NCBI RefSeq assembly: GCF_030035675.1
Contig: NC_084493.1
Location: 24,343,822 to 24,407,821, forward strand
DNA from: Rhineura floridana
Taxonomy: Eukaryota; Chordata; Lepidosauria; Squamata; Rhineuridae
DNA length: 64,000 nucleotides
Direction: 5' to 3'
The notes beneath the pieces were generated by a model. The model saw nothing but the letters and a program-made list of their open reading frames with translations. It ran no database searches and had not been told where the DNA came from. Shown here piece after piece: positions 28,201-37,343 of the stretch. Made by a program: the position numbers and the translations under genes. The first letter of the stretch is position 1. Every line of letters begins with the position of its first letter.

Positions 28201-31200
28201 CCCTCCTGAGGCTTCCGGCAACTGGTTTTCAGAAGCATGCTGCCTCTGACTAGGGTGGCACAGCACAGCCATCACGGCTAGTAGCCATTGATAGCCCTGT
28301 CCTCCATGAATTTGTCTAATCTTCTTTTAAAGCCGTCCAAGCTGGTGGCCATTACTGCATCTTGTGGGAGCAAATTCCGTAGTTTAACTATGCGCTGAGT
28401 AAAGAAGTACTTCCTTTTGTCTGTCCTGAATCTTCCAACATTCAGCTTCTTTGAATGTCCACGAGTTCTAGTATTATGAGAGGGGGAGAAGAACTTTTCT
28501 CTATCCACTTTCTCAATGCCATGCATCATTTTATACACTTCTATCATGTCTCCTCTGACCCGCCTTTTCTCTAAACTAAAAAGCCCCAAATGCTGCAACC
28601 TTTCCTCGTAAGGGAGTCGCTCCATCCCCTTGATCATTCTGGTTGCCCTCTTCTGAACCTTTTCCAACTCTATAATACCCTTTTTGAGATGAGGCGACCA
28701 GAACTGTACACAGTATTCCAAATGCGGCCGCACCATAGATTTATACAACGGCATTATGATAAACTGAGTTTGTGTTGGTCATTTTTGGGGTTACAGAGAA
28801 ACATCGTGAGATGGCAAAGGCGATGCTGCGGAGGAAGGGAGGAGCGCTTTCAGGAGCTGTCCGGCACCAGCCCAAGCCAGCAGCCAAGAGGTCCAGTCCA
28901 TTTTCCTCTTATTGTTGAATGGTGGTGATTGCTTTTCAGAATTCCCCAGTATGCAGGGCATACGGGAAGCTGAGCATCTCGAATACATGGTCCCAGGTAT
29001 CTGTCTTGGATAGGTGGGAGGGTTAGGGACAACGTATGCAACCTCTGGGTGCAGAAAAACTGGAACTCATCATCACAGGGCAGACCACTGCTAGCCAGTG
29101 CTGTTGACTGCATTTATTTTTGAATGATGGAATTGGAGAGATCACGAGCCAGAACAGGATCTCTTGCATGGCATGATAGTGATGAGTGGTGAATGTCATC
29201 TCTGCCTCAAATACTAGAGAGCTGCTCTGACTTAACACAAGTACTTTGCTCTGGAGTAGAGGCCCGCCTGTCCTCCCCCTTTGGCCCACAAGGCCATTTC
29301 ATCAGGTGTGGGGCAGGTAAAGATGTGGCTCAGCCAAAAGGGGTTTGCAGGCATCATCCATCAGCTGATTGGTAGCACCTGTCAAGCCCTGTGCAAAAGG
29401 CGCAGGAAGACCCAACACTCCACTGAATTTCAAGTCTTGCAAAGCTCCTTAAAAAGTGATCAACAAGATCTACCAATCAGCTGATTGGTGGATCTTGTGG
29501 AGTACTTTGAAAGGTGCTTTGCATGCTGTGCATTTGCCCACCTGGTTTGATTTTAAACCGTGAGGGCAAAACAGCATTGCCTGACATCATTGTGTTGTCA
29601 GGTGATTAAAAGGTGGGTGCCCCATTCACCTGTCAAATTTGGCCTGCAGAAGGTGAGAGAGAGAAGGATCTGATCAGTGACCTGCTCTGGAGCAACAATG
29701 AGGAACCTGTGACTCTCTACTTGTTGCTAGACTCTTATCTCCATCATGATATGTGGTCTCGGAGTCCAGTTGACAGAATACTAGGCATGGCTTCAAATCC
29801 TACTATACCCAAGGATTTTTGAGGTCTTTGAGTACATTCCTCTTTCTCCTCCCATTCTTCCTCACCTAAAAGAAAACAAAAACAGGAAATATCACAGGCC
29901 TGCCTAACAGAGCACATGAGATGATAACTGCAATGTTACTCAGCACACTGAAAATAATAATATGCAGAGCTATGCACCTGTAGACTGGATGCCAAAATCA
30001 GCATGTTGGTCTTTAAGAAAGCAAGCTTCTTCTAGTTAAGTTTTGATGGGGTCTTGGAAGTTAGAGCTGAGGAAGATGTTGCTGATCGTCTGCTTATTTT
30101 CTCAGAAGCAGGTCCTGAGTTCAGTGGGAGTTAACTAGTAAGTGTGCATTAGACTGCAGCCTTGGTGTGCTGCCTAGCTTAGCTGTTTACTGCTCTCCAT
30201 GACTAACAGGGTGGCATGAATTATGAAAATAAGCAAATGCCTCTAGAAATGGGCAGCTTGCATAGTTTAAGAGAAGGGCTGTAGTTCAGTGGTAGAGCAC
30301 ATGGTTTTCATGCAAATAGTCCCAGGTTCATTCCTCAAGGGCATCGAAAAGTAGGGCTGGTAGAGACCCCTGTTTGAAACTCTAGAGAGCCGCAGGCGTT
30401 CAGTGTAAATTATACCGAGCTAGATTGCCCGATGGTCTAATGTGGTTATGGCAGCTTCTGCTGTCCCACATATCCACAAGTCAGCTTGACTGCAGAATTC
30501 AGCTTTGAATTAATTTGAATTTTGTTTCCAGAATTAGACACAGAACTTGATACAAAACCTTTGGCCAGAGTATGAACAGCCCCATCTGTACGTTCTTTTA
30601 TAACACTTTGCTCTTCCCCTCCACCTCCAATACCAAGATTGTGCTTCATTCATTGTGTCTGTCTTATTTCACTTCTGACGTTGCAATAGCCCCATCAGGT
30701 TTGTCCAGTTGAGACAATGTGACTTACCCAAGGCCATTTTCTGCCTGAGTGAGGATTTGAATGTAGGTCTTCCACATCCGAACATTGCACCCTGTTCACT
30801 GCACCGCACCGTCCTCTTCCCTCCCCCCTTTTCATTCCCTTACACTTAGATGCTTTCTGTTGGTTTGTAACTCTATCTCCAGGTCAGTGAAGTTCAACAA
30901 GGGCTATGCTGCTCTCAGCCAGACCTCAGACGAAACCCTGGTGTCCCTGGATTCTGACAGGTGAGTGCTGAGTGGGACCTGCTTGTTGTTCTTGGGCAGG
31001 AAAGGGCAAAGAGATTTGAACGTTGGCCATCAATTTAGAGGGCTCCAAAAAGGGGAGTCAGCAAGGTGGATCAGTCTACGAAAGGCTGCTGGTCACAGTG
31101 ACTATGTAGGATCTCCAGGTTCAGAAGCAGTATGCCTCTGAAGATCCATTTTTGAGGCACAACCACAGGGGATGCTTATTGTGTTCATGCCTTGCTTGTG

Positions 31201-34200
31201 GGTTGGCTGCTTTGAGAACAGGATGCTAGACTAATCGGATCCAGCAGGGTCACCTTATGTTCGTATGGGTGTCAAGCTTCCAGTGATAGCACAAAACCTT
31301 CTGATTTTTATCAGTGAATTGGGAACCAGAAATGTATTAGAAATACCCTTTTCACTTGTCCTGACCCCTTAGTTTTTTTTGTCTCCTAGTGATGAGGAGT
31401 TGGAATCAAGATGTTCTTCTGGTTATTCCTCTGCAGAGGCAAGTCTGGTGCATATCTTGTTTCTTAAATATATGTATGTTTATTTATTTATAAAAATATT
31501 TGTATACTGCTGTTTCGTTAAAAACATCAAAGTGGTTTACAACATATTTAAAACAACAACCATTGAATAAAAAACATTAAAAATGCAATAAAACAAAGGT
31601 CAGTTGTTGCGAAAAAAGCATGTTCTTAATTGCCTGCATAAGCCTGGTGGAACAGAAAGTTTTCAGCAGGTACTTAAAGGTTAAAACTGAAAGCACCTGC
31701 TGAAATTCTATTGGCAGAGTTTGATATGCATGCGGTGGTGTCTGTCTGTCTATTTGTTTTTAACTTCAGATGGCTAGTGAGCAAAGACTTTTAGCTGGAG
31801 TGTCTGTGACGAACCCTGGATGTTTTTACACTCATCATTCCCTCTCCCTAATATCCAGTGGTGGGAAACCTGTGGCCCTACAGACTTTGTTAGACTTCAA
31901 CTCCAGTCACCCTTGCCAGCTTGGATAATGGTCAGGGATGTTAGACTTGGTAGTCCAGCAACATCTGGAGGGGCATCCCTGCTTTATGAACATGCATACG
32001 TGTCTCTGTATTTATATTTGTGCCTACATCTTCTCATAAATTCATGGTGATGAACAACATTATTTCTGGGCAGAAGAGTTCTGTAGGCCTTTCTTCCTCA
32101 TTAAGACTGCAATCGAGTCCTGTAAAGGTTGTTGTTATGTGCCTCCAAGTCGACTACGACTTATGGGGACCCTATGAATCAGCGACCTCCAAGAGCATGA
32201 ACCACCCTGTTCAGGTCTTGTAAGTTCAGGTCTGCGGCTTCCTTTATGGAATCAATCCATCTCTTGTTTGGCCTTCCTCTTTTTCTATTCCCTTCTGTTT
32301 TTCCCAGCATCATTATCTTTTCCAGTGAATCATGTCTTATGATGTGTCCAAAGTATGATAACCTCAGTTTCATCATTTTAGCTTCTAGTGACAGTTGGTT
32401 TAATTTGTTCTAACACCCAATTATTGGTCTTTTTCTCAGTCCATGGTATCTGCAAAGCTGTCCTCCAACACCACATTTCAAATGAGTTGATTTTTCTCTT
32501 ATCTGCTTTTTTCACTGTCCAACTTTCACATCCATACATAGAGATCAGGAATACCATGGTCTGAATAATCCTGGCTTTAGTGTTCAGTGATACATCTTTG
32601 CATTTGAGGACCTTTTCTAGTTCTCTCACAGCTGCCCTCCCCAGTCCTAGCCTTCTTCTGATTTCTTGACTATTGTCTCCATTTTGGTTAGGGTTTTCAT
32701 GGTAAGAGATATTCAGAGGTGGTTTACCATTGCCTTCCTCTGAGTTCGGATGCATCTTAGTCTGGTGTTTCAGCTTTGACCATTCCACCTTGGGTGCCCC
32801 TGCTAGGAGTCTAGCCTCTTGGTCTAAACTCCTGACGGCATTGCTCTTAGCTTCTTCAGCACTCTCAAAGCCCCTCACCACGTTAAGGTGTGCATCCTAC
32901 AGGGGACCTGTAAAAGTACTTTCTCCTAAATAGATATGCATAGGATTGTGCTGTTAATTGGTCTTAGGGCTACAGCTTCAACACACACAGAAAGCCAGTT
33001 GGAAAGAAAAGAGAAGCTGCCCTCCGGAGAGCTTTCCGTTGGGGCAATGGTGGTCAGGGATAATGGGAGCTGTATTCTTGGAAATGAACAGACGCTAGAT
33101 TTCATTTCCCCATGGCAACATACAGTCTCCAAGCAGGTACAATGGGCAAATCTATGTGAATTGCAGGGGAAGGATCGTAGCTCAGTGCTAAAAGCATCCT
33201 TGTGTTCTTGTAAGATGTGTGAAAAGAGATTGAAAGTCCAAGCCTGGCGTTTGTTTTGTATGCATTTCATATAAGTTCTGACACTTAGTGGTAATTAGAG
33301 GCGGAATTTAAACTACTTTTGGCAAGATACAAGGTTTGGGAACAGAAGGGATCCAGATGGACAAAAGGTGTTGTAATAAAAGACTAGGGAGGTTTAAAAA
33401 ATGAGGCTTATTCACAAAATCAAGATTCAATTCTTAGATATGGTGGGTTTATTTTCCTAAGTTGAATACATTGGCTTCGGCTGAAGACATATTCCCTTGC
33501 ACAAGGGGCATGTGTCCCCTGATTGCCATCTAGTCACTCTTCATGCTGCACCTGAAGGACTCCTGAGGCAGGGAAGGAGCAGAGAACAAATGCAGGCTGA
33601 ATCGTCCCTTCATTGAGAAAGCTTTCTCACTCTGGGCAGTCTCCCACCTGAGAAGGGAGGACTTTGAAGGCACAGAGTGGGCTGCCTGACAGCCGATGTG
33701 ACCCACCCCTTCAACACTTCCTGCTGTCCCTCTGTAGATGAGGGAGCTTTGAAGGCTGCATCCCAAACGCACATGCGCGCACACACAAAACATTTAACTC
33801 TGGGACCCCACGTGTATTGGGTGTGCTTGAAACAGCACAGTCCGGAATGCAGCACAGAAGCGGTAAGTCGGAGGCAGGGATGAGGTACCTGTCGCCCTCC
33901 AGGGGACATTGTCGGACTCCCATCAGCCCCAACCAGCATGTCCAATGGCCAGGGATGATGGGAGCTGTAGTCCAGCAACATCGGAAAGACCCCTGCTTCA
34001 GGCTATAGAGATTCTACAATCCTTGAACGTCCCTCAGCAGCAGATCTTTTCACCTCTTCCCTCCTTTTGCTTCTCAGGTCAACCAGGACCTCAGCCGCCA
34101 GCTGCTGCAGGATGGGTATCGCCTCGATGAGATCCCAGATGATGAGGACCTTGACCTCATTCCTCCCAAGCCTGTGTCGTCCTCGCCTTGTCCCTGTTGT

Positions 34201-34233
34201 TTTGGGGAGTCTGCCTCCTGCTCCATCCAGTAA
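19098..34233 (+). CDS. FAM219B: FAM219B gene (one internal exon not found)
   Basis: A vertebrate protein family of unknown function, human about 198 aa. Coding parts seen: 19098-19184, 28797-28890, 30883-30960, 31390-31438 and 34078-34233. The last four join in phase and match the human C-terminal half: KHRxxAKAxLRRKG, [49 protein letters not shown] and [12 protein letters not shown], ending in a Cys-rich [14 protein letters not shown]. The first coding exon ends in phase 0, whereas the 28797 exon needs one leading base. An exon of length 3n+1, for the segment equivalent to human GPYMVTRAPSIQAKL, should therefore lie between 19185 and 28796; I could not find it. The fourth donor is GC, not GT. 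Position between COX5A and MPI supports the name. Confidence 0.9.
19185..19500. other. FAM219B intron 1, start
   Basis: GC-rich then unique sequence after the donor, with no recognised element. Confidence 0.6.
19500..19575. mobile_element. hAT-like fold-back, right half
   Basis: Only the GATGATGGGAGTTG...GGAGGGCCACAGGTTCCCC half is present. Confidence 0.7.
19745..19888. mobile_element. hAT-like fold-back element, complete
   Basis: Both ends and the symmetrical ACTACAACTCCCACCATCCC / GATGGGAGTTGTAGTTCAGC arms are present. Confidence 0.8.
21140..21290 (+). repeat. tRNA-derived SINE
   Basis: GGCTTAGTGGCAGAGAACAT head, a decayed B box (ATTCAATACCC) and the GGGCTGGGAGAGATCC body block, ending near CAGTACTGAGCTAGGG. 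Confidence 0.75.
21632..21835. repeat. Direct repeat copy 1 with (GTGA)n head
   Basis: Starts with a GTGA array (21632-21658). About 170 bp follow, including AGCTAAATTCAAGATTAAAG and CAATGTTATGAGCACAGGTC, that recur at 22235-22397. Family not recognised. Confidence 0.85.
21870..21975 (+). repeat. LINE-type 3' tail fragment
   Basis: GCCCTGGACTCCTTCTGGGA followed by GGGATATAAATTTAATAAAT, the usual 3' end of L2-type LINEs here. Confidence 0.6.
22204..22397. repeat. Direct repeat copy 2 with (GT)n/(GA)n head
   Basis: GTGTGTATATGTGTGTGTGA and a GA run, then the same ~165 bp as copy 1, about 575 bp downstream, ending at the same AACCCATTTAAGGAT. Confidence 0.85.
22398..23285. other. FAM219B intron, unassigned
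   Basis: Contains a CA run (22469-22480), a C-rich run (22560-22569) and a G-rich run (22697-22705). Open frames around 22390-22710 are overlapping, low in complexity and match nothing I know. Confidence 0.5.
23290..23440. repeat. Unclassified repeat, short copy
   Basis: The segment with GTGATGTCAGGTGATTAACA and CACCTGTC matches a longer copy at 29520-29645. Confidence 0.6.
23840..23952 (+). mobile_element. CR1 3' UTR fragment
   Basis: Decayed match to the CR1 3' UTR (AGACAGCATGCTCCTGAATA, GGTGGGGAGCAACAGCACG). Confidence 0.6.
24072..24222. repeat. Direct repeat copy 1 (24.1/25.4 kb pair)
   Basis: Shares GTGCAATTAATCACATGGAC through TATTGGCAGGTGATG, and GTGGGACTTGCAACAAAGTG, with 25335-25512. 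The pair differs by few bases. Confidence 0.85.
24735..24850 (-). mobile_element. CR1 3' UTR fragment
   Basis: GGCCCATCTAGTCCAGCATC and the following TTCTCACAGTAGCCAACC are the CR1 3' UTR in minus orientation. Confidence 0.85.
25335..25512. repeat. Direct repeat copy 2 (24.1/25.4 kb pair)
   Basis: Same as 24072-24222 but with about 50 extra bases in the middle (25413-25465). Confidence 0.85.
25513..26004. other. FAM219B intron, unassigned
   Basis: No recognised repeat or exon. Confidence 0.6.
26005..26170 (-). mobile_element. CR1 3' UTR fragment, decayed
   Basis: GCCCTGCTGGATTAGACC and GTGGCCAACCAGATGCCTAT; older than the 24.7-kb copy. Confidence 0.8.
26214..26531. mobile_element. Tigger/pogo-like non-autonomous element
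   Basis: Ends are inverted: CAGTAGGGCCCTGCTTCTCA on the left, GAGTGGGGCCCTACTG on the right. TA precedes the left end. The inside has nested inverted repeats around GATCAGCTGTAG and CTTTTCGGCGGTTTTC blocks. No coding capacity. Assignment from end sequence and size. Confidence 0.7.
26995..27095. mobile_element. hAT-like fold-back, short
   Basis: CAGGGATGATGGAACC on the left and GTCACAGGTTTCCCCAACCT on the right. Confidence 0.65.
27245..27455 (+). mobile_element. CR1 3' UTR fragment
   Basis: Begins at the ORF2 stop region (CACTAGCCAGAATGGCTG) and runs to CCTGATCCAGCAGCGCTCTT. Confidence 0.85.
27470..27772 (+). mobile_element. L2 LINE, extreme 3' end
   Basis: 27515-27630 encodes [20 protein letters not shown] and [10 protein letters not shown], the L2 C-terminus. 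The 3' UTR (AAGCCGCCCAGAGAGCTTCG) and an AATAAATAAATA tail at about 27755-27770 follow. Confidence 0.9.
28073..28757 (-). mobile_element. CR1 LINE, 3' end, young copy
   Basis: 28278-28754 on the minus strand is an uninterrupted 158-codon C-terminal ORF2 piece, nearly identical to that at 8631-9107 ([20 protein letters not shown] ... DRAINGY). The 3' UTR follows to about 28073 on the minus strand. It is 5' truncated at about 28757, only some 40 bp from the acceptor of the FAM219B exon at 28797. Confidence 0.95.
28797..28890 (+). CDS. FAM219B: FAM219B exon, [14 protein letters not shown]
   Basis: Acceptor AG at 28795-28796, donor GT at 28891. It begins with two bases that complete a Gln codon if the previous exon ends in C, then [20 protein letters not shown] through PKPAAK plus AG of the next Arg codon. 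The human counterpart is QKHRDLAKAVLRRKG...GKR. Length 94 fits 2 + 30 codons + 2. Confidence 0.92.
28891..29520. other. FAM219B intron, mostly unassigned
   Basis: 29270-29520 holds two copies of CAATCAGCTGATTGGT (29357-29370 area and 29475-29490), a short palindrome. No exon seen. Confidence 0.5.
29520..29645. repeat. Unclassified repeat, longer copy
   Basis: Matches 23290-23440 over GTGTTGTCAGGTGATTAAAA and the CACCTGTC end. The copy may extend left to about 29275. Confidence 0.6.
29646..30280. other. FAM219B intron, unassigned
   Basis: Nothing recognised except a weak dispersed-repeat match near 30110-30165. Confidence 0.6.
30283..30475 (+). repeat. tRNA-derived SINE
   Basis: GGGCTGTAGTTCAGTGGTAG (A-box side), CCCAGGTTCATTCC (B-box side), body to CCGATGGTCTAATGTGG and the GGCAGCTTCTG end. 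Confidence 0.85.
30883..30960 (+). CDS. FAM219B: FAM219B exon, [13 protein letters not shown]
   Basis: Acceptor AG at 30881-30882, donor GTGAGT at 30961. One base completes Arg, then [20 protein letters not shown] through SLDSD plus two bases of Ser. Strong match to human [13 protein letters not shown]. Confidence 0.96.
31070..31270 (+). mobile_element. CR1 3' UTR fragment, decayed
   Basis: GAACAGGATGCTAGACTAAT and GATCCAGCAGGGTCACCTTA near the end. Confidence 0.75.
31390..31438 (+). CDS. FAM219B: FAM219B exon, [16 protein letters not shown]
   Basis: Acceptor AG at 31388-31389. It completes Ser, then 16 codons [16 protein letters not shown]. The donor reads AG|GCAAGT (31439), the classic form of a GC donor. 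Joining it to 34078 gives [12 protein letters not shown], as in human apart from one Gln. A GT nine bases on (31448) would add Ala-Ser-Leu in frame but is a poor donor. Confidence 0.9.
31465..31737 (-). mobile_element. L2 LINE 3' end
   Basis: TTTATTTATTTATAAAA tail side at 31479-31496, then the 3' UTR and the decayed C-terminus on the minus strand. It sits 27 bp behind the GC donor. Confidence 0.75.
31856..31982. mobile_element. hAT-like fold-back element
   Basis: CAGTGGTGGGAAACCTGTGG at the left and CAGCAACATCTGGAGGGGCA at the right. Confidence 0.75.
32127..32906 (-). mobile_element. BovB derivative, internally deleted, both ends present
   Basis: It is flanked by an 8-bp duplication CCTGTAAA at 32119-32126 and 32907-32914. 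On the minus strand it starts with a leader (CACACCTTAACGTGGTGAGG near 32876-32895, then GGCAATGGTAAACCACCTCT near 32712-32731). It jumps at about 32690 straight into the late RT region [20 protein letters not shown]. It continues through the C-terminal domain ([35 protein letters not shown]) to the BovB 3' tail at 32127. Endonuclease and the RT core are absent. The inner end of the open frame is intact for long stretches, so it is not very old. Confidence 0.88.
32930..33870. other. FAM219B intron, unassigned
   Basis: A partial hAT-like arm at about 33045-33080 and a SINE head trace near 33175-33200. Otherwise nothing recognised. Confidence 0.5.
33875..33999. mobile_element. hAT-like fold-back element
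   Basis: GGTACCTGTCGCCCTCCAGG on the left; GTAGTCCAGCAACATCGG and CCCCTGCTT on the right. It lies 80 bp upstream of the last FAM219B exon. Confidence 0.75.
34078..34233 (+). CDS. FAM219B: FAM219B last coding exon
   Basis: Acceptor TTCTCAG ends at 34077. 51 codons from [20 protein letters not shown] to SASCSIQ, with stop TAA at 34231-34233. The core [12 protein letters not shown] is identical to human; the Cys-rich end is shorter than in human. Confidence 0.96.
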   Translation, partial: VNQDLSRQLLQDGYRLDEIPDDEDLDLIPPKPVSSSPCPCCFGESASCSIQ

Positions 34234-35479
34234 GCCGTGGCCTGAGGGGTGGGCCTGCACTTCACAGGTCAAGAAACCAGCACTTTCCCCCTTACTTTTG
34301 GATGCCTGGCGGCAGAGTTCAGCATCAAGCCTTGGGTCAAACCAGCGGGGCGGGGGAGGAAGGGTGCGTTGGCGACCAGAAGAGCAGGACATACCATTGC
34401 ACTGTTGGCACTTGCTTGGGAGCACCAAGCCTTTTTTCGAAGCTATTTCCTGTGGTGCAATATAGAACTGTTAGGTGCAAATACTCAGAAGGCTTACAGC
34501 CAGCGGGTTACCTTGCCTAGGATTGCCTTTGTGGAAAAATGCTGCACAGCAGATGGGAGAAGAGGCTGGAATGAGAGCTCTTCTCCGTAAAGGCAAACTG
34601 CCAAACTTTTTCCTTTTTTTGGTGAAAGAGAATGAATAATGGATTAAGGCAAGGTAAAACTCTAGTTTACGAAAATCTTGGGATTGCAGAAAACAGCCAA
34701 ACACTACATAGGGTCAAAGCAAGGTCTTCCCAGCTTGCTCAGTGGATCCTTCACTGGACTTCAGTGCTTGGACTGCCACCTCCATGGGTGGTGAAGGCCT
34801 TGCAGAGATGGATGAAGATGTCTTAGTGCAGACTTCCTCGGACAGAGAAGCTCCCCTCACAAGCTGCGTGGGTGGAGCAGCTCATGCCTCTGGCTCGGAG
34901 TCTCTTGGATGCCTGGCTAGCCATCTGATGGCTTTGGCATCCGAAAGCATATTGCTCATACCCTGTTCCCTCGAGGGGCTTTCGAAGCCCTCCTGCGGCA
35001 TAATCTCAGATTGGCCCTCAGCATCCTAGTCTCAGCCTCAAGAAAGAGAGACCTACCAAACCTTTTTTTTTGAGGGGGGGGAGATGTAGTTCTCCCCACC
35101 ACACACACACACACACAGATGGAGGAGAGGGTCACTCTTCCTGTCTTGGAGGCTGAGCTTCTGACAAAATGGCCCATGAAACTGACATTCCCCTGGGAGG
35201 CTGCAAAAGGTCATGGTTGGCTTAGGTCATTGTTGCAGCAGTTTGCTCTGATGGGGGAGTTCGCACTGATTCAGAGAAGCTTGTTTCCTTTTCCCTACCC
35301 TTTTCGGAAGTGAAATGGAGGCCAAGCAGAGAAGGAGAGGGTAGGCTTTTGGCTTCCATGGCCTTATTTTTATCGTTGCCTGCCTTGGTGTGGTCAGGTA
35401 TCTAGACCAGGTATCTAGACCAGTGGTGCCTCCTAGTGTCTGTGGACATGCTAGTTCAGTCCTAGTGGACATGCTAGTT

Positions 35480-35630
35480 CAGTGCTGGAGAACCTGCGGG
35501 CCCTCCAAATGTTGTTGCTGGACTACAACTCTGATCATCCAGGACCATTGGCCATGGTGGCTGAGGCTGATGAGAGCCTCAACCAGGTTGAGGAAGGCTG
35601 ATCTGGAGGGCCACAGATTTCCTATCCCTG
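35480..35630. mobile_element. hAT-like fold-back in FAM219B 3' UTR
   Basis: CAGTGCTGGAGAACCTGCGG left, GATCTGGAGGGCCACAGATT right. Just before it is a short tandem: ACATGCTAGTTCAGT occurs twice (35446-35484). Confidence 0.75.
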
Positions 35631-35990
35631 CTTTCGTTTCTGACTTAATTTGCATAGAAATACGAAGCCTCACTTTGCATTCGGGCCTCTAAAAGCTGCA
35701 GGAAACAAGGGATGTTTTCCCCATTGATTTCAAGCAGCTTGTAAGGGTCATTTTGATTGTGTTTCCATGTATGCTAAATGATAGTTTGGTAGCAAGAGCT
35801 GAGATCCATCCCTTCTGAGCCACGAGCACCAGTCGTGGCTCGCTTTATGTAGCAACTGTAGAGAACGGGAAAGGAAGGAATTGTCACCATTGTGTGTGGG
35901 TTCTTCATGGTGGGTGCTGCTTTGTGTGTGGGGGGCCCTGTTAGCATGTACGATTGAGGCAAGGGGAAGTAGCTAGCAATTATCTTCTTC

Positions 35991-36108
35991 AGTATGGTGC
36001 CCTCCAGAGGTTGTGGACTACAGGTCCCCATCAGCCCCAGCCAGTGTGACCTAATGGTTAGGCATGAAGGGAGCTGTAGTCCAGCAGCACCTGGTTGGGG
36101 AAAGCTGA
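35991..36108. mobile_element. hAT-like fold-back in FAM219B 3' UTR
   Basis: CAGTATGGTGCCCTCCAGAG left; GGGAGCTGTAGTCCAGCAGC and GGTTGGGGAAAGCTG right. Confidence 0.75.
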
Positions 36109-37343
36109 TGTACCCCGTATAATAATTGGGCAGTCCCACTGAGCTTGAATTTTGGGTGGAAAGAATAAGTCAATATGAATGGAACAGTCTTTGGTGCATC
36201 AGTCTTCAGGGACCACAGCTGGATATTACATCTGCAGTCTAAGTAGCATTACAGTTTTAATAACAAGAGGCCCACAGGTCTCTGACTGCACTAATGCAAC
36301 TTGAGCACGATACCACCGCACTGTTGTCCTCTGCATCTCATTACTATAAATAGCCAAAAGTGGCCGCTGCTTATATTTTCCTCTCTGGAAACTGTTACCG
36401 GTAGGCATGAAGTTCCTGGAATATAGGCCTTGCCCTTCTGGCTTCTTTGCAGACTTGATCCTAAATTGGAATCCTCTGTGCTCTCCGATGCAACTCCGGA
36501 AGCTGTTTCCAGTTGAACGTGTGTGCTTTGCTATAATTATTGTTTATCAAAGGAGAGGACACCATAGCACAGACCAATGTTTGTCAACTGGGGAATATTG
36601 TTCACAAGTGGAAGCCAAGTAAACTTTGCCCTTTCCAGTCCATCAGTAAAAAGTAAACTTGTGCACATGCATTTATGACAAGTTGGTTGCTGGTGCAGCC
36701 ACTGGATTATGCATGCAACCTCTCCCCCCCTCCGTTGCCTTTAATTTTCTGTATTTATTTGACTGCTGCCTACAGCGTACTTTGCCTGGGACATCTTAGA
36801 GACAATTTCTCAGTGGTAAAAGATAGAGGTCCCTGGACAAGCTTGATGTATTCATTTTATATTAGTTGCAATAAGCTTTAATGGTTTGCAGCGTTCAATG
36901 AGATTGGCAGGAGAGAAGCTAGACACTAGTAGGACCAGTGGAGATAAAAACTGCTAGCTCTCTGCTGCAAAGTAAGCCCTGAAGGCTTGGAGAAGGGGTG
37001 TTCATGTGTACATGGGGATTTTAAGGTAGAGAAAGGAGTTCAGTGACTCTGCCCAGTAAAGGGTTTAAAAAGCTGCCTTAAAATACTGAAATGCATTATA
37101 TGAAATGCAATTGAAAAACAAACCCTGAAATGCGCAGAGGACAATCTTATTGGATATTAATATTATTGAATATATATAGAGAGAGAACTATCTAGCAAAT
37201 AGTTTTATAAATACTGAGCAAGAGAAGTGTCTGTCAATAAAACTCTACCTTGTACTACACAAGGCTTGGATCATTTCTTACCTGTACGTGTGTGTTGGTG
37301 GAGGGGCCTACAATGGTGGAGGATTAAGAGACAGTTTTGTGTC

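Larger units (their letters stand above)
34234..37260 (+). other. FAM219B: FAM219B 3' UTR (predicted extent)
   Basis: No further acceptor or coding similarity after the stop. The first good poly(A) signal I accept is AATAAA at 37236-37241, which gives a UTR of about 3 kb. It contains a CA run (35101-35117) and two fold-back elements. An earlier end cannot be ruled out without RNA data. Confidence 0.5.

Noticed and set aside
32378-32881. 167-codon frame as a gene
   Set aside because: It is leader plus C-terminal ORF2 of an internally deleted BovB with a target duplication.
34067-34590. Plus-strand frames 34067-34465, 34188-34520 and 34249-34590
   Set aside because: Overlapping shadows of the last FAM219B exon and its 3' UTR; the conserved VNQDLSRQ frame explains the start.
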